NCBI RefSeq assembly: GCF_009602705.1
Contig: NZ_VSWH01000001.1
Coordinates: forward strand, 1,612,001 to 1,676,000
Direction: 5' to 3'
Source of the DNA: Chryseobacterium vaccae
Lineage (GTDB): Bacteria > Bacteroidota > Bacteroidia > Flavobacteriales > Weeksellaceae
Length of the DNA stretch: 64,000 bases
In this document: positions 56,254-64,000 of the stretch, piece after piece
How positions within the stretch are numbered: the first letter of the stretch is position 1
Layout: every line of letters begins with the position of its first letter
Position numbers and translations under genes: made by a program
Notes under the pieces: model-generated
What the model saw: only the letters and a program-made list of their open reading frames with translations
The model's database searches: none
What the model was told of the DNA's origin: nothing

Positions 56254-56326
56254 TTTGGAAATTTGAAAATGAGTTAATTTGAAAATGATGAAAAAAAATT
56301 TCATTACCCCTTCTCAAATTTCCAAA
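56254..56326. terminator. Hairpin between TonB receptor and AraC genes
   Basis: TTTGGAAATTTGA at 56254-56266 pairs perfectly with TCAAATTTCCAAA at 56314-56326. It is placed to end the long urease-to-receptor transcript. The flanking TTTGA-rich wording resembles the heptad repeats at 59574. Confidence 0.55.
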
Positions 56327-56336
56327 CTCTCAAATT

Positions 56337-58583
56337 TTAGAATTTATAATACACACCTACCCTCACTCCGAAAGGGCTTCCGGGAGTATAGGTAAGATCT
56401 GTCACAGGCTCTGCTTCGCCTTTCAATTGGGTTTCTGTAGCAAACTGCGCTTCATTCCATTTTACATTGAAAAGGTTATTCACCTGAAGATTAGCTCCCC
56501 ATTTCTGGCGGTTGTAAGAAAGCATAAGGTCGTTAACAAAGTAAGCTTTCGTTTTGATGCTGTTGTCTTCTACCGCAGGTCTTGAACCAAGGTACCTGTA
56601 TTGTAATCCCAGAGAGAATCCGTTAAGGAAATCCCAGTTTACGGAACCTGTACTGGTGACTACAGGAGCCAATGGGACGTAGTCATTTCCTTTTTCTTCT
56701 TCAATGAATCTGGCGTGGGAATAGTTCACATCTGCATTCAGATAGAAGTTCTCCAATGGCTGGAAACGTACTCCAAGATCGGCCCCAAAACGTCTTGATT
56801 TTCCGGAAGGCTCTACCACCGCATCGTCTCCTACATACACAAATTCCTGCTGCAAATCCATATACCATAATGTTGGGGTAATGATCAAAGATTTGAAGGG
56901 ATGTAATCTTACTCCGAAATCTGCACCGATAGAATACGGAAGGGTCTTCTGATCTGCGTTCGGAACAACCACTCTTAAATCGTTGGAGTGAAAGCCCATT
57001 CCGGTTTTCAGGAACCACATTACATTGTCATTCTGGGCATAGGAGAAGTTTAACTTAGGACTTAGTCTGGTAGCCTCTTTTGACTGTCCGGACGGAAGCT
57101 GTTCAGGATCCAGAAGGTTATGCATATTGAATATAAAATGATCTACTCTTAATGCCGGGTTGATCGTCCATTTTCCTATTTTCCAGATCAATCCTGAATA
57201 CGCATGAAGATTGGTTTCCGTTCCGGTTACATCCGCCATTCTGTCCAGCAGCAGATCCCTGTGATATACATGGTTCAGCTGAAGTGTATTGATGTCATCA
57301 TTTCTAAACCCTACGCCTGAGATCCAATTCAATGAGCTGTTCGGCAGTGTAAAGTTTTTAGTATATTTTATTTCGGTTCCGTAAATGTTTCTTCCGTCGG
57401 TCTGGTGGATCTCGTCACCGTGGTCTTTATCTTTTAAATAAAAAGTAAAATCAGAATACAGATTGAAATTATATTTTGAATAAAAAGCCATGGCATCAAT
57501 CTGTTCCGAAGATGAAATAATATGTTTGAAATTCATCTGAAGGTTGGTTCTGGAGGTTTTTCCGCCTTCTGAAGGATCAATGCTTCCCCATCTGCCGATG
57601 ATTCCTTCATCTACCGCACGTTCAGGAATCTGTCCGGAAGCATTCCAGGAAGAATTAAAGGTGGAGAACTGGATGTTGAAATAATCATTATCTGTGATCC
57701 ACTGATTGTACTTTCCGAAAATATTAATCCTGTTAAAATTCTGCTTTACATCAAAAGGACCGTCTGTATAATTGTATTCCGCGGCAACATAAGCATTTTT
57801 CCGGCCGGCATCATCGTGCAGGATATTGAACATTCCCAAGATTCTTTTTGAGTTGAATGAACCTCCTTCCAGCTTGATCATACTGTTTTTCAAACCATTG
57901 TAGGTCTGAAAATCCACATATCCGGCGGTATTAAAATCTCCACGGTCCATATAGTAAGCTCCTTTCCCGAAATCAATATTATTTACTGTTTCCGGAATAA
58001 CGAAGTGAAGGTCTGAATATCCCTGGCCGTGAGCATGGGAAACGATATTGACAGGCATTCCGTCTACATTCACACTTACATCGGTACCGTGATCTGCATC
58101 GAATCCTCTCAGGAAAAGCTGTTCGGCCTTCCCGCCTCCTGCGTGCTGGGCAATAAATAGCCCCGGTACTTTTCTCAGCAGGTCCTGAGCTGAATTTACA
58201 GGAAATTTATTCAGATCCACTTTGGTAATCGCGGATAAAAAAGAGCTGTGGTTGATGGCTACTTCAGAGATCTGAAACGGCTTATGTTGTAAAAAAATAA
58301 CTTTATTTTTATCTTCATCATTGGCTACGGCCCATTTTACCTCATCATATCCCTGGCGGCTGATCACCAGTGTATCAGGAAGTGAAGCAGTGGGTATACT
58401 GAACATACCGTCTGTTCCGGAATGGGTATGGCTGTTTCCGTGGTTATACTTTACGAGAACGTCTGCAATGGGAAATTTGTCATCTGCATCTTTTATTAGC
58501 AACTGCTTTTCTGTTTCCTGTGCCATTATTTTTCCACTGAAAGCCATTGCCAGAAACACTGCTGCTATTTTAGTTATCTTCAT
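56337..58583 (-). CDS. TonB-dependent receptor, candidate metal/urea-cluster uptake channel
   Basis: 748 residues; signal peptide MKITKIAAVFLAMAFSGKIM then AQ. Residues 22-100 resemble the carboxypeptidase-like regulatory fold common in Bacteroidota receptors, with HGNSHTHSG. The plug spans about 115-230 (NSAQDLLRKVPGLFIAQHAG, LFLRGFDADHGTDVSV, NIVSHAHGQGYSDLHF) and the rest is a 22-strand-type barrel ending GVRVGVYYKF. The histidine clusters in and before the plug hint at a metal ligand. It is the last gene of the urease accessory/nickel/urea transport run, so nickel uptake is a reasonable inference, not shown. Confidence 0.9.
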   Translation of the reverse strand: MKITKIAAVFLAMAFSGKIMAQETEKQLLIKDADDKFPIADVLVKYNHGNSHTHSGTDGMFSIPTASLPDTLVISRQGYDEVKWAVANDEDKNKVIFLQHKPFQISEVAINHSSFLSAITKVDLNKFPVNSAQDLLRKVPGLFIAQHAGGGKAEQLFLRGFDADHGTDVSVNVDGMPVNIVSHAHGQGYSDLHFVIPETVNNIDFGKGAYYMDRGDFNTAGYVDFQTYNGLKNSMIKLEGGSFNSKRILGMFNILHDDAGRKNAYVAAEYNYTDGPFDVKQNFNRINIFGKYNQWITDNDYFNIQFSTFNSSWNASGQIPERAVDEGIIGRWGSIDPSEGGKTSRTNLQMNFKHIISSSEQIDAMAFYSKYNFNLYSDFTFYLKDKDHGDEIHQTDGRNIYGTEIKYTKNFTLPNSSLNWISGVGFRNDDINTLQLNHVYHRDLLLDRMADVTGTETNLHAYSGLIWKIGKWTINPALRVDHFIFNMHNLLDPEQLPSGQSKEATRLSPKLNFSYAQNDNVMWFLKTGMGFHSNDLRVVVPNADQKTLPYSIGADFGVRLHPFKSLIITPTLWYMDLQQEFVYVGDDAVVEPSGKSRRFGADLGVRFQPLENFYLNADVNYSHARFIEEEKGNDYVPLAPVVTSTGSVNWDFLNGFSLGLQYRYLGSRPAVEDNSIKTKAYFVNDLMLSYNRQKWGANLQVNNLFNVKWNEAQFATETQLKGEAEPVTDLTYTPGSPFGVRVGVYYKF

Positions 58584-58661
58584 TTTGATTGATTTATTGT
58601 TATTTTTCTTTTAAATGTATTTATGATTTTTAGAGGTAAGATGAGGAACCTCAGGGCTTAT

Positions 58662-59546
58662 CTATTTCTTTACTTTAAACATTTTCTGGATCAGAAGCGT
58701 GATCCATGTTCCGGCAACGAAAGGAAATGTAAGCACCCCTCCTACTTCACTCAATGTATTATGGTCTACCAGCAGGTCATCAATGCCCACAGTAATTGTT
58801 ACTGCAATTAAAACCCATAATCCGTTGATCTTTTTAAATCCTGAAAAGACGATGGCAGAAAGCACCGCATTAAACCCGAAAAGTCCCATATGGATTTTCT
58901 CTATGGGTTCCCCGTTCATATGAGAGAGAGAGGAACCCAAGATTGCCCCCGCAAAACCATACAATGCGGCAGCCGGAGAACTGATGAAAACCGCCACAAA
59001 GAAAATGATTCCCGATAGAATTCCCCCCTGGAAAATTACTTCCCCAAATGCGTTGGTGCAGGTCAAAAAGTCATCATAATCTGCAGGTCCAGCCGGCGCA
59101 GACATCATTTCTGATGGCGGAATCTGTGTAAAATGATGTAATACAAAGACACATACCCAGGTAATCAGAATAAACGGAAGGGTAAATACCGGAATTTTTT
59201 TCACGATAAAAAAATGCTGGATTACCGCAGCCAAAGCACCTCCTATGATGATCAGCACCCAGATTAGAAACGTTGCCTGAAATACAAAAGATAAAGCCAC
59301 ACCTACCAATGCTGCACTGAAGCCGTACAATCCTGCATTGATTTCAGATGGGTTATACTTTAACTTCATTGCGGTAAAAGTTCCGGCTGCTGTTGACAAC
59401 AATACAGCAACACCGCCCTGCCAGCTTCCGATAAAGATACCGATAAGAAACAGGAGCCCGGTCCACCGATTTTCCTGAAGCATAATCTGCCCGATTCCTT
59501 TTAAAATATTGTCTATAAAAGGGATTTTTTTGAAAAATTCGTCCAT
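58662..59546 (-). CDS. Urea transporter
   Basis: About 294 residues from the ATG at 59546; an earlier in-frame ATG at 59642 would translate the heptad repeat (SNLKSQISNLKF) and is unlikely. Ten or so membrane helices arranged as an internal duplication, with paired pore signatures NPSEINAGLYGFSAALVGVA and KIHMGLFGFNAVLSAIVF, are diagnostic of the UT/SLC14 urea channel family. Supplies urea to the urease maturated by the neighbouring genes. Confidence 0.92.
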   Translation of the reverse strand: MDEFFKKIPFIDNILKGIGQIMLQENRWTGLLFLIGIFIGSWQGGVAVLLSTAAGTFTAMKLKYNPSEINAGLYGFSAALVGVALSFVFQATFLIWVLIIIGGALAAVIQHFFIVKKIPVFTLPFILITWVCVFVLHHFTQIPPSEMMSAPAGPADYDDFLTCTNAFGEVIFQGGILSGIIFFVAVFISSPAAALYGFAGAILGSSLSHMNGEPIEKIHMGLFGFNAVLSAIVFSGFKKINGLWVLIAVTITVGIDDLLVDHNTLSEVGGVLTFPFVAGTWITLLIQKMFKVKK

Positions 59547-59573
59547 AGTTTTTTTAATTATATTAATGAAGGG

Positions 59574-59632
59574 TGATTTGAGATTTGACGTTTGAAATTT
59601 GAGATTTGAGATTTGAGATTTGAGATTTGAAG
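59574..59632. repeat. Heptad tandem repeat (GATTTGA)n
   Basis: About seven head-to-tail copies of GATTTGA with minor variants, in the gap between the permease and urea transporter genes. Copy number of such short arrays can vary by slippage and would change the spacing inside the operon. Confidence 0.8.
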
Positions 59633-59647
59633 CACTCTTCATTTATC

Positions 59648-60349
59648 TTACCACCCCAGAAAGACCATTCCGACACCGCATACGGTAACCACAGCCCCGC
59701 TGACCACTCCCATATATCTTTCCAGTTTTTCTGTGTTAAATAAGGTTGAATATCCGTAACGTCCCAGAAGAACCATTCCCAGCATGGTAAGAACTGTTGT
59801 TGCAGTAAATGAGGTCACAAGGACAGCAATTTCAGACATGGAATGCTTTACTCCGGAATAGAACAGTAAAGGAATCAATGGTTCACTCGGCCCCATCACG
59901 AAGATCATGAAAAGGACTAACGGAGTTACCTTAATTCTTTTCTGAGGCATTATCATTTCAGTGTGATTGTGTTCATACACGTATACATCATCACCCATGA
60001 CATCAAAATGCTTGTGAGGCTTGTTTCTTACTGCCTGAACCAATCCGTATATCAGATAAACCCCTCCGAAAATCAACAAGGCCCATCCCGAAAAATTCCC
60101 CCTGATATCCTGAAACCATGAAATTTTATTCAGCTGCCATCCAAGAAAAACTCCGATAAAGCCTAAAATAAGGGAGCTTAATACGTGCCCGAATCCACAT
60201 ACTACTGTGAGTATGGCGGTTTTCATTCCGCTCCATTTTTTAGATTTTGAAATAACGATAAACGGGAGGTAATGATCCGGCCCTGAAGCGGTATGTATAA
60301 AACTTATTGAAACGGCACTCAACAGAAGCGCCCAAACTGTACTATCCAT
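59648..60349 (-). CDS. ureH: UreH-like nickel permease
   Basis: 233 residues, about six membrane helices. The N-terminal SFIHTASGPDHYLPFIVIS contains the HxxxxPDHYLPF variant of the HxxxxDH nickel motif found in UreH/NiCoT-related permeases. A central cytosolic His-rich loop (KPHKHFDVMGDD, YEHNHTEM) and MGPSEPLIPLLFYS follow. Together with ureE-G and ureD this points to nickel import for urease. The substrate assignment is by family and context. Confidence 0.82.
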   Translation of the reverse strand: MDSTVWALLLSAVSISFIHTASGPDHYLPFIVISKSKKWSGMKTAILTVVCGFGHVLSSLILGFIGVFLGWQLNKISWFQDIRGNFSGWALLIFGGVYLIYGLVQAVRNKPHKHFDVMGDDVYVYEHNHTEMIMPQKRIKVTPLVLFMIFVMGPSEPLIPLLFYSGVKHSMSEIAVLVTSFTATTVLTMLGMVLLGRYGYSTLFNTEKLERYMGVVSGAVVTVCGVGMVFLGW

Positions 60350-60630
60350 TTTTTCTAATTCTATTATTCTTTCTTAAATTTTGGCTAAAGCCAATGGGAA
60401 TATCCTTCTTTATTTAAGTGGGCTGAAGCCCACCTCTATTGAATATTTTTCTCTGCATTTTCCACAGATGATCATGTTTTAAATTATGTTCATTTTTCAT
60501 ATCTGGTTCTGGCGAATTTCTTTCATTAACGCGGGCTAAAGCCCGCTCCAATTCTTAACTTTTTGTTGATCTCTTTACAAACCTTATAGGTTTTTGAAAA
60601 CCTATAAGGTTTCGCTGCATCTATTCATAT
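60350..60630. other. Hairpin-rich gap within the urease cluster
   Basis: Contains hairpins GTGGGCTGAAGCCCAC (60418-60433), GCGGGCTAAAGCCCGC (60531-60546) and the palindrome AAACCTTATAGGTTT...AAACCTATAAGGTTT (60579-60612, also found at 53309). These could stabilise or attenuate the transcript between ureD and ureH. No coding sequence. Confidence 0.7.
60579..60612. repeat. Palindromic repeat AAACCTTATAGGTTT-type, copy 2
   Basis: Perfect palindrome arms AAACCTTATAGGTTT and AAACCTATAAGGTTT around a TTG loop; second copy of the repeat at 53309-53341. Confidence 0.7.
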
Positions 60631-61419
60631 TTATTCAAGAGACCAGAGTAATTCCTGGATATGAAGAAAGAAATTATACATCAGCTCTCCTCCGTGTCCT
60701 AAAGCTCTTACGACAAAGCCATTGTCTTCCATTGCGGAAACACCCACCTCCATCTCTTCTTTATGCTGTTCTGCTGCTTCAATAATGGTTTCAATCAGTC
60801 CATTTTTATCCACGTTCTTCTTTGTACTGTAGAAAATGAGCGTTCCCTGGTGGGTATACTTTTCCAGATTTCCGATGCAGCTGATGGGGATCAGATCCGG
60901 CTGGATCACCACGTTATCTTTTATTACCAGTTTATCGTTGTGATAAATTTCCATGAGATTCTGAAAACGTTTCAGCTTAAAGACTTCTCCGTAATGTTTT
61001 CTTCCGCAGGTAATGATTTCGCTGATAATGATCTGGCTGTTTCTTCCGACATGGATATTGGCTTTACTCTGAAAATTAGAATCTTCATGCGGAACCACAG
61101 GATGCGGAACATAAGCAAAAGAGGTATTATCTTCCATTTTTACATTGAGTTCCTGCACTGCCCTATCCTTCATATTGAACAGCCTTTGATACGACTGCGA
61201 CTGCAGCTGAAGAGAGGCTCCTTTTTCCAGCGCTACCTCCAGATGATAATGGTCTCCGTCCAGAATTCCGGGAGAAGAGCTCATAATCATCTGATAGAGT
61301 TTTTTGTCGCTTTTCCGCTGTCCTACAGAAACTACCCTGAAAGGAAGTGAGACATAAAGGTCTTTCACATACGATTCTCCTCCCTTGAATCCTGCAATAA
61401 TATTTAAACGACTGTCCAT
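60631..61419 (-). CDS. ureD: Urease accessory protein UreD
   Basis: 262 residues; scaffold that binds apo-urease and, with UreF and UreG, delivers nickel to the active site. Recognised from RVVSVGQRKSDKKLYQMIMS with SSPGILDGDHYHLEV, the QLQSQSYQRLFNM core and the FAYVPHPVVPHEDSNFQSKA block. Its start codon directly follows the ureG stop (TAA then ATG), so translation is coupled. Slightly short and divergent, as usual for UreD/UreH of Bacteroidota. Confidence 0.93.
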   Translation of the reverse strand: MDSRLNIIAGFKGGESYVKDLYVSLPFRVVSVGQRKSDKKLYQMIMSSSPGILDGDHYHLEVALEKGASLQLQSQSYQRLFNMKDRAVQELNVKMEDNTSFAYVPHPVVPHEDSNFQSKANIHVGRNSQIIISEIITCGRKHYGEVFKLKRFQNLMEIYHNDKLVIKDNVVIQPDLIPISCIGNLEKYTHQGTLIFYSTKKNVDKNGLIETIIEAAEQHKEEMEVGVSAMEDNGFVVRALGHGGELMYNFFLHIQELLWSLE

Positions 61420-62058
61420 TTATCTTACCAGGTTCGGTTCTTCAATTTCTTCAAGAAGTGCATATTTTTTAATCCACCCGATTACTTTATCCAGACCTTC
61501 ATCCGTTTTAAGGTTGGTGAATACAAAAGGATTTCCTTTTCTCATTCTTCTGGCATCATTCTCCATGACTTCAAGGCTGGCTCCTACATAAGGGGCAAGG
61601 TCAATTTTATTGATGATTAAAAGATCTGATCTGGTAATACCGGGACCTCCTTTTCTCGGAATTTTTTCTCCTTCAGCCACATCAATAATAAAGATGGTAA
61701 CATCGGCAAGGTCCGGACTGAATGTTGCTGAAAGGTTATCACCCCCACTTTCAATAAGAACCAGTTCGATTTCCGGGAAACGTGCTGCCAGCTCATCTAC
61801 TGCTTCAAGGTTCATACTTGCATCTTCACGGATAGCAGTGTGAGGGCATCCTCCTGTTTCTACTCCGATAATTCTCTCGTGGGGAAGAAGACTGTTTTTC
61901 GCCATGAATTCAGCATCTTCTTTGGTGTAAATATCATTGGTAATTACTCCAAGATCGTAAGTCCCGAATAATTTTCTGCTTAAACGTTCCAGTAATGCGG
62001 TTTTTCCTGAACCTACAGGTCCTGCCACTCCTACTTTTATATATTTTCTGTTTTCCAT
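61420..62058 (-). CDS. ureG: Urease accessory GTPase UreG
   Basis: 212 residues. The SIMIBI GTPase that drives nickel insertion. The P-loop [14 protein letters not shown] is at residues 10-23; the metal-binding Cys-Pro-His is in [28 protein letters not shown] gives base recognition. All conserved residues are intact. Between ureF (146 bases upstream) and ureD (no gap). Confidence 0.97.
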   Translation of the reverse strand: MENRKYIKVGVAGPVGSGKTALLERLSRKLFGTYDLGVITNDIYTKEDAEFMAKNSLLPHERIIGVETGGCPHTAIREDASMNLEAVDELAARFPEIELVLIESGGDNLSATFSPDLADVTIFIIDVAEGEKIPRKGGPGITRSDLLIINKIDLAPYVGASLEVMENDARRMRKGNPFVFTNLKTDEGLDKVIGWIKKYALLEEIEEPNLVR

Positions 62059-62204
62059 TTTTTTTAAATTTTACTTTGTTTTTTAACGCTACGAGCGCTA
62101 AGTTTTTTTTATTGATTGAGAATATTTTACAGTCGCAAAGGCATTTCAATCAGCAAAAGAACTTCTCTATTCTAATCATTTGCCCTTTGGATTTTCGCGA
62201 ATTA

Positions 62205-62903
62205 TTATGACATATACAGTCTGGAATAAAGTCTTTCATGCTGCATACACCTGATATCAAAAGCCGTGTTGCATAGTCCTACCATATCTCTGTCCAGTTC
62301 GATGGTTTCATGAGCTGTTTTTTCCATGACCGGATAGAGAGAGAACAGGATGTCCTGCCCATCTAACTGTCCCAGCGGAACCAACTTTACAGCATTCGTG
62401 ATCATTCCGGCTACTGAGGTATAGTAAAAGCCAAGAAGAGCTTCGTACAGGGGAATTTTCATTAGATAAGCATACACTCCGAATACGATACAGTAATGTG
62501 AATTGGCTTCACAGTTCCGCACTGCTTTTTCAAAAGCTTCCATGAAGGGAAAATTTTCTCTTCTTTTGAAGATCTTAATCAGCCTCAATCCCAGTTTCTG
62601 ACTGGCCTGGCGAATTTCTCTAGGACATTTTATGGCATTACATTCGTTATCCAGGCTTAAAAGCAGTTCCAGATCGTTATTTTCAGCGGCTTCATAAGCT
62701 AATTTTACAAAAGCGCCGTCATTGTATTTAAGATTGTACTGAAGCATGTTCTGTACAAATCCCTTTGCTGTTTCTCTGGTATGTACGATTCTTTCCTGTA
62801 CATAGGTTTCCAATCCATTGGAATGGGTATACCCTCCGATAGGTAATGTGGGATCTGCCAGATGAAGCAGTCCTGATAAAAAATTCAGATTCATGTTATT
62901 CAT
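62205..62903 (-). CDS. ureF: Urease accessory protein UreF
   Basis: 232 residues, all-helical. LLHLADPTLPIGGYTHSNGL near the N-terminus (residues about 12-31) is the UreF signature; the C-terminal part (LGFYYTSVAGMITNAVKLVP, LGQLDGQDILFSLYPVMEK) is also conserved. Forms the UreDF or UreGFD activation complex. Its start overlaps the ureE stop by 8 bases, so the two are translationally coupled. Confidence 0.94.
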   Translation of the reverse strand: MNNMNLNFLSGLLHLADPTLPIGGYTHSNGLETYVQERIVHTRETAKGFVQNMLQYNLKYNDGAFVKLAYEAAENNDLELLLSLDNECNAIKCPREIRQASQKLGLRLIKIFKRRENFPFMEAFEKAVRNCEANSHYCIVFGVYAYLMKIPLYEALLGFYYTSVAGMITNAVKLVPLGQLDGQDILFSLYPVMEKTAHETIELDRDMVGLCNTAFDIRCMQHERLYSRLYMS

Positions 62904-63405
62904 CTTTCGGGGCTGCCATTTTTAAGATTTTTGTAAAGATGGATGATCCCAGACTTCCGTGTCCGTGAGGTTCCACATTGGATTTAAGAAGATTCAGCAG
63001 TTTTACGGATTGTTTTTCCGGTTTAAAGCCACTTGCTTCCAGCCATCTGAACATCGGCATTTCAAAAGGAAGCAGTACTTTGTCCTCCTGAATGAAAAGC
63101 GGGATATGCTTGTTACCGATTTCATAGCAAACGGTTCCCATTTCCAGCAAAGATCCCGGCACCATAACGATAGCATCTGTTTCCACAACGTTGATGGCAA
63201 TCACTTTTTCGGTATCCTCAAAAAGAATATCTCCTTCATGCAGACGCTGTCCTTCTCTAAGAAATTTAATGGCAACATCTGTTCCCTGTCTGGTTTTTTT
63301 ACGCTGGATTCTTTTGGTGGTTTCAAACCATTCCAGATCCAGATAATCTATATTTTTTTCGGTAGGGTTTTCGGTAAGATTGCCTATGATTTGATTAATG
63401 ATCAT
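62896..63405 (-). CDS. ureE: Urease nickel metallochaperone UreE
   Basis: 169 residues from the ATG at 63405 (MIINQIIGNLTENP); an in-frame upstream start would add 44 residues from inside the neighbouring gene and is unlikely. N-terminal domain with KKTRQGTDVAIKFLREGQRL, C-terminal ferredoxin-like domain and a short metal site EPHGHGS. It lacks the long His-rich tail of some UreE proteins. Its start overlaps the upstream gene stop by 11 bases. Confidence 0.92.
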   Translation of the reverse strand: MIINQIIGNLTENPTEKNIDYLDLEWFETTKRIQRKKTRQGTDVAIKFLREGQRLHEGDILFEDTEKVIAINVVETDAIVMVPGSLLEMGTVCYEIGNKHIPLFIQEDKVLLPFEMPMFRWLEASGFKPEKQSVKLLNLLKSNVEPHGHGSLGSSIFTKILKMAAPKDE

Positions 63406-64000
63406 TTTTCGATTTTTTTCTGAAGTCAAAGTTTTTGGAAATGCCTGCCCCGAATGTTGAACCACTGATTCCTGCCACATAGCTCTTCGTCCAGCCTTCC
63501 TGTTTGGTTTTGGTCTGAAGCATTGAAAGTTCTGCAAATTTGAATTTCAAAGCCCAGCCTCCGCCTAATAATATTCCGATGAGCGGATAGGCACGGAGAC
63601 GGAATCCGTTAAAATTCTGCATTTCGTCTGCTGCTATGGATTGCTGTTGCCCCCAAACGTAATGTGCATCAACCTGAGCAATCAGGACAAAGTATTTTCC
63701 GAGCATTAATGACGGACTGTACCAGAGTCCAGCTTCATTTTGCTTATAGACCACATTATGGTTAACTGTATTCTGAGAATAGGCGTAATTCACTCCGACA
63801 AGGTCATTGTTATTGATAAAATATCCTACTCCAAGCGGTGCACTTGAAACCGTGCTGCTGCTGTTTGACGGGGTACTGATTTTAGAATAATCTAATGAAC
63901 CATACATCATAATTTGCCCTTTTGGTCCGTCTTCGTCACTTTTAATCCTTGCTCCTCCCAGAAACTGAGCGTTTAGATTTCCTGAAAGCAGAGACATTCC
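63395..64000 (-). CDS. Outer-membrane beta-barrel protein of the urease cluster, partial
   Basis: About 200 residues visible; the start lies past the right edge because MSLLSGNLNAQ looks like the end of a signal peptide (cleavage after NAQ). The rest has alternating amphipathic strands and GLWYSPSLMLGKYFVLIAQV, GGGWALKFKFAELSML and GISGSTFGAGISKNFDF, consistent with a small 8- or 10-stranded porin-like barrel. Its C-terminus overlaps ureE by 11 bases, which ties it to the urease operon. Its job is unknown; a role in urea or nickel entry is speculation. Confidence 0.75.
   Translation of the reverse strand, partial: GMSLLSGNLNAQFLGGARIKSDEDGPKGQIMMYGSLDYSKISTPSNSSSTVSSAPLGVGYFINNNDLVGVNYAYSQNTVNHNVVYKQNEAGLWYSPSLMLGKYFVLIAQVDAHYVWGQQQSIAADEMQNFNGFRLRAYPLIGILLGGGWALKFKFAELSMLQTKTKQEGWTKSYVAGISGSTFGAGISKNFDFRKKSKNDH

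Noticed and set aside
59574..59632. CRISPR array
   Set aside because: Copies are only seven bases long and run without spacers; this is a simple tandem repeat.

Overview
The window looks like a chromosomal segment of a low-GC Bacteroidota of class Flavobacteriia, most likely Chryseobacterium or a close relative. This is inferred from TAnnTTTG-type promoter boxes, a type IX secretion C-terminal signal, a TonB-dependent receptor, short secreted proteins ending their signal peptide in AQ or GQ, FISUMP, RCC1 and thrombospondin type 3 surface modules, and the urease gene order. No rRNA, tRNA or CRISPR array was recognised.

Left part (1-20.3 kb). Two megasynthase genes on the minus strand encode a type I PKS/PUFA-synthase-like system. 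The first product is tandem nitronate-monooxygenase-like barrels, then KS-AT-ACP-ACP-KR; the second is KS-AT and runs off the left edge. They are followed by a secreted glutaminase (glsA), a two-gene flavin oxidase operon (sarcosine-oxidase-like plus flavin amine-oxidase-like), a YdeI/OmdA-family protein, a DUF1826 protein, an Omp85/POTRA-like outer-membrane protein and an RCC1-repeat protein with a T9SS sorting domain.

Middle part (20.3-43.2 kb). This is an accessory, rearranging surface-protein locus. It has two paralogous lipoprotein/TPR/transmembrane/LuxR-like-HTH regulators, one of them cut by an IS481-family element whose ends and 7-bp target duplication can be read exactly. It has two paralogous small double-HTH proteins plus a third small HTH protein, a 2260-aa mosaic surface protein and an operon of C1q-like and thrombospondin-repeat surface proteins. 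A module is shared between the two largest proteins. The DNA between genes holds decayed reading frames, including a frameshifted Imm1-like immunity gene.

Right-middle part (43.2-56.2 kb). Ordinary chromosomal genes: a Crp/Fnr regulator with an MBL-fold hydrolase, PhzF-like protein, mnmE, an operon of Crp/Fnr regulator, saccharopine-dehydrogenase-like protein and quinone reductase-like flavoprotein, aminopeptidase P, a plus-strand set of DUF6526, small lipoprotein and topoisomerase IB, and an AraC regulator.

Right part (56.3-64 kb). A minus-strand urease accessory and uptake cluster is transcribed from beyond the right edge: outer-membrane beta-barrel protein (partial), ureE, ureF, ureG, ureD, a UreH-like nickel permease, a urea transporter and a TonB-dependent receptor. 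It would mature urease and supply nickel and urea. The catalytic subunits are not in the window.
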